Positions 62,198 to 64,000 of a DNA stretch of 64,000 nt are shown in pieces (positions within the stretch are counted from its first letter, which is position 1; each line of letters begins with the position of its first letter). The notes below the pieces were generated by a model that worked only from the letters and a program-made list of their open reading frames with translations, was not told where the DNA came from and did no database searches. Origin of the DNA: Varroa destructor. Lineage: Eukaryota; Arthropoda; Arachnida; Mesostigmata; Varroidae. The position numbers and the translations under genes were made by a program. Location of the stretch: the NCBI RefSeq assembly GCF_002443255.2, contig NW_019211454.1:38001719-38065718 (forward strand), in the 5' to 3' direction.

Positions 62198-64000
62198 CTA
62201 GAAACGATAATAAATAGCAATTGTCTAACATTGCCTTTATGGCCCATATCATACAGTGGCGTGAATTAAGAAGTCCAAGAAATCATTAAAAAGCCCCGAT
62301 ACGCATCGAATCTCCTAGAATAACAGTATAGCAGGTGCGCCGACGCATGTATTACTATGCAAACGATTTCCTATGTCTATTCTGTACTGTGTTCAGATGC
62401 ATACAACATACGGTTGAGTGGTAAATGTAAGCGCTGGGCATGTGCCGAACGTAAAAAAGGTAACTTAATTTAAAGTTTAGCAGACATTTTGTTTCGAGTA
62501 AAGGACACTAACGGCACACATCGGATCGACACTAGTAGCTAATTGAAGTTTTAAAATCGTTTTACTAGTGAAGCTGCATCATATAACGTATGAAGGGAAC
62601 GGTTAACTTAATTAGGATACTATTATTTTGGCGCTCTCATAGTTGCTTCAGCCCGTTTCGTAATGTAAATATCTCTCGTACCACTTCTATACCCATTGGT
62701 AGGGTAATAGCTTTTTTCTTTGTATGCTTTACATATATGTGCGCTTATCCGACCGAGGTACGCCAGTTGCTCTATGTTCACCTATTGCGCTAAAGAGCTA
62801 TGCATGCTTTCAATAGTTTCACAATTCGTCTTCATGCTATCATACTCGTCCGGGCTCTATGTAACAAGGTCGAAGAAGAGATATATTTTGCCTATTTAAT
62901 CGATGCAATCGTCCATGTTCTGCAAGAACAACTTTAATGGCCTAAAGCTTAATTTTCTCTAGTTGAGATTTTCCGTCTAGCTAACATCAAGTGGATTGTA
63001 TGCAACGTTTTCGACGTCGCGAGCACAGCTTGCATTATATAAGCCGCCGAACATAACAAATGATCATCGAAGCCTGTTCGGCCTGGCAAGCACACGAGCT
63101 GTGCCTAATTGTTGCTCAAAATAGTGCATATTTCAAATGAGATCGATTTATGTCGCCATAACACTTCAATGGTAAACACAAATTAGAGCTTATGGCTATA
63201 ATTAGCACTTTTAGCATTTATTAAAATCTAACCGTATAAGTTTCTTAGGAGATTACATTTTCGTATATTTTATACGCTGGCGATAGACAACATAGAGAAA
63301 GGCACATCCAATAGCTTTCAGTATGTTATAATAAATGAAGGCATGAAAAAACAGGAAGCATTTGAGGAGAGTCATACCGATGTGTTCCCATTCCCTGCTC
63401 AGATCGAACAGCCACGCGTTGGCCGCCATTTATTCTTTCTATGCAAAATATTGTACTCTTCTCGAAATACTGACTTGACGATGCGTAAGGACATAGGAGC
63501 ATGCTCAGATGCGCTTTACGAGAACGAAGCGGAACACAACGATTAGTCTTTTGGTTACCTGTTCAGAACGCCTCGTTATGGGAAAAGACATTAATTTCCG
63601 TAAAAAAATTAGTGAAATGGCACTAAAACTTTCCTCTCATGGGAAGACCTTTCGTTGATTCTAATTTGCGAGTTGGGACATAGAGGGAAGACGTTCCATA
63701 ACAAAGCAGACAGAAACTATTCTATTATAGGAAAGCAGAGAAACTGATCGGCACTTGTTTTTGTCTAGCAATGCCGCTCGTAAAATGTTTGTAAAAACAT
63801 AAACTATCAAGTCAATGTAAAGGCATACAGATTTCGCTACAGATTGCTTCTAAAGTTGTTTACCGTATAAAAAAATCCTCCACTCTGCATAAATCGAATC
63901 ACATTGATCATTCGCATATACTGTTGATCCTCGTTGTCGTTCGTTATTTTCGAGTTATAATAAGGGCAACCAAAATGGCCGTAATTCCATTTCGCCGTAG
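62198..64000. other. Right edge, probable upstream intron of the Ras-like gene
   Basis: The missing P-loop and switch I exons should lie on this side. I found no GxxxxGKS/T-type motif on the minus strand here, and the plus-strand frames (62590-62793, 63343-63546) match nothing known. Most likely it is intron, with the first exon outside the window. Confidence 0.4.

Noticed and set aside
1..64000. tRNA, rRNA, CRISPR arrays, operons, prophage
   Set aside because: No tRNA B-box-like motif with a paired acceptor stem was noticed, there are no spaced repeat arrays, and the spliced-exon structure rules out a bacterial reading. A tRNAscan-SE or Infernal run would be needed to exclude small RNA genes.

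Overview
The window reads as nuclear DNA from an animal, most likely an arthropod. It is AT-rich and gene-poor, protein-coding sequence occurs only as short exons joined by canonical GT/AG introns, microsatellites are common, and decayed non-LTR and Ty3/Gypsy retroelements occur. An R1/Jockey-type LINE relic fits an arthropod. A chelicerate (mite or tick) is my guess only; nothing here proves it. There are no operons, CRISPR arrays or convincing RNA genes.

Layout. 1-7698: no gene recognised. 7699-20190 (+): one complete six-exon gene for a secreted PI-PLC X-domain protein (PLCXD type). All five introns are phase-compatible and give 1410 coding bases (469 aa), followed by an AATAAA signal at 20633. 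Its introns hold a CTG repeat, a perfect 17-bp hairpin and an unexplained long ORF. 20191-33387: mostly empty, with a decayed LINE reverse transcriptase at 24.3-24.7 kb (+). 33388-36770 (-): the last two coding exons of an unrecognised, highly charged protein. The intron between them carries an antisense Ty3/Gypsy pol relic at 35.7-36.4 kb. 37.7 kb (+): a lone exon-like block, perhaps from a JHBP/takeout-like lipid-binding protein. 44.3-46.9 kb (-): a long decayed R1/Jockey-type LINE with endonuclease end, reverse transcriptase and C-terminal zinc knuckle still traceable. 51.9-52.2 kb (+): a weak second LINE fragment. 59222-62197 (-): two exons of a Ras-superfamily GTPase (RASD/Di-Ras-like) ending in a CAAX box. 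Its P-loop exon was not found and probably lies beyond the right edge. A decayed copy of the P-loop/switch I region may sit in the intron.

The genes look functionally unrelated. PLCXD is a secretory-pathway protein and the GTPase is a prenylated signalling protein, so they form no pathway or cluster. I looked for an undescribed system and did not find a convincing one. The best leads are the misplaced Ras-like pseudo-exon, the two strong hairpins, the unrecognised minus-strand gene and the inverted repeats at 53.5/54.4 kb. Splice sites were assigned by eye from reading frame, phase and consensus, and no alignment was run.
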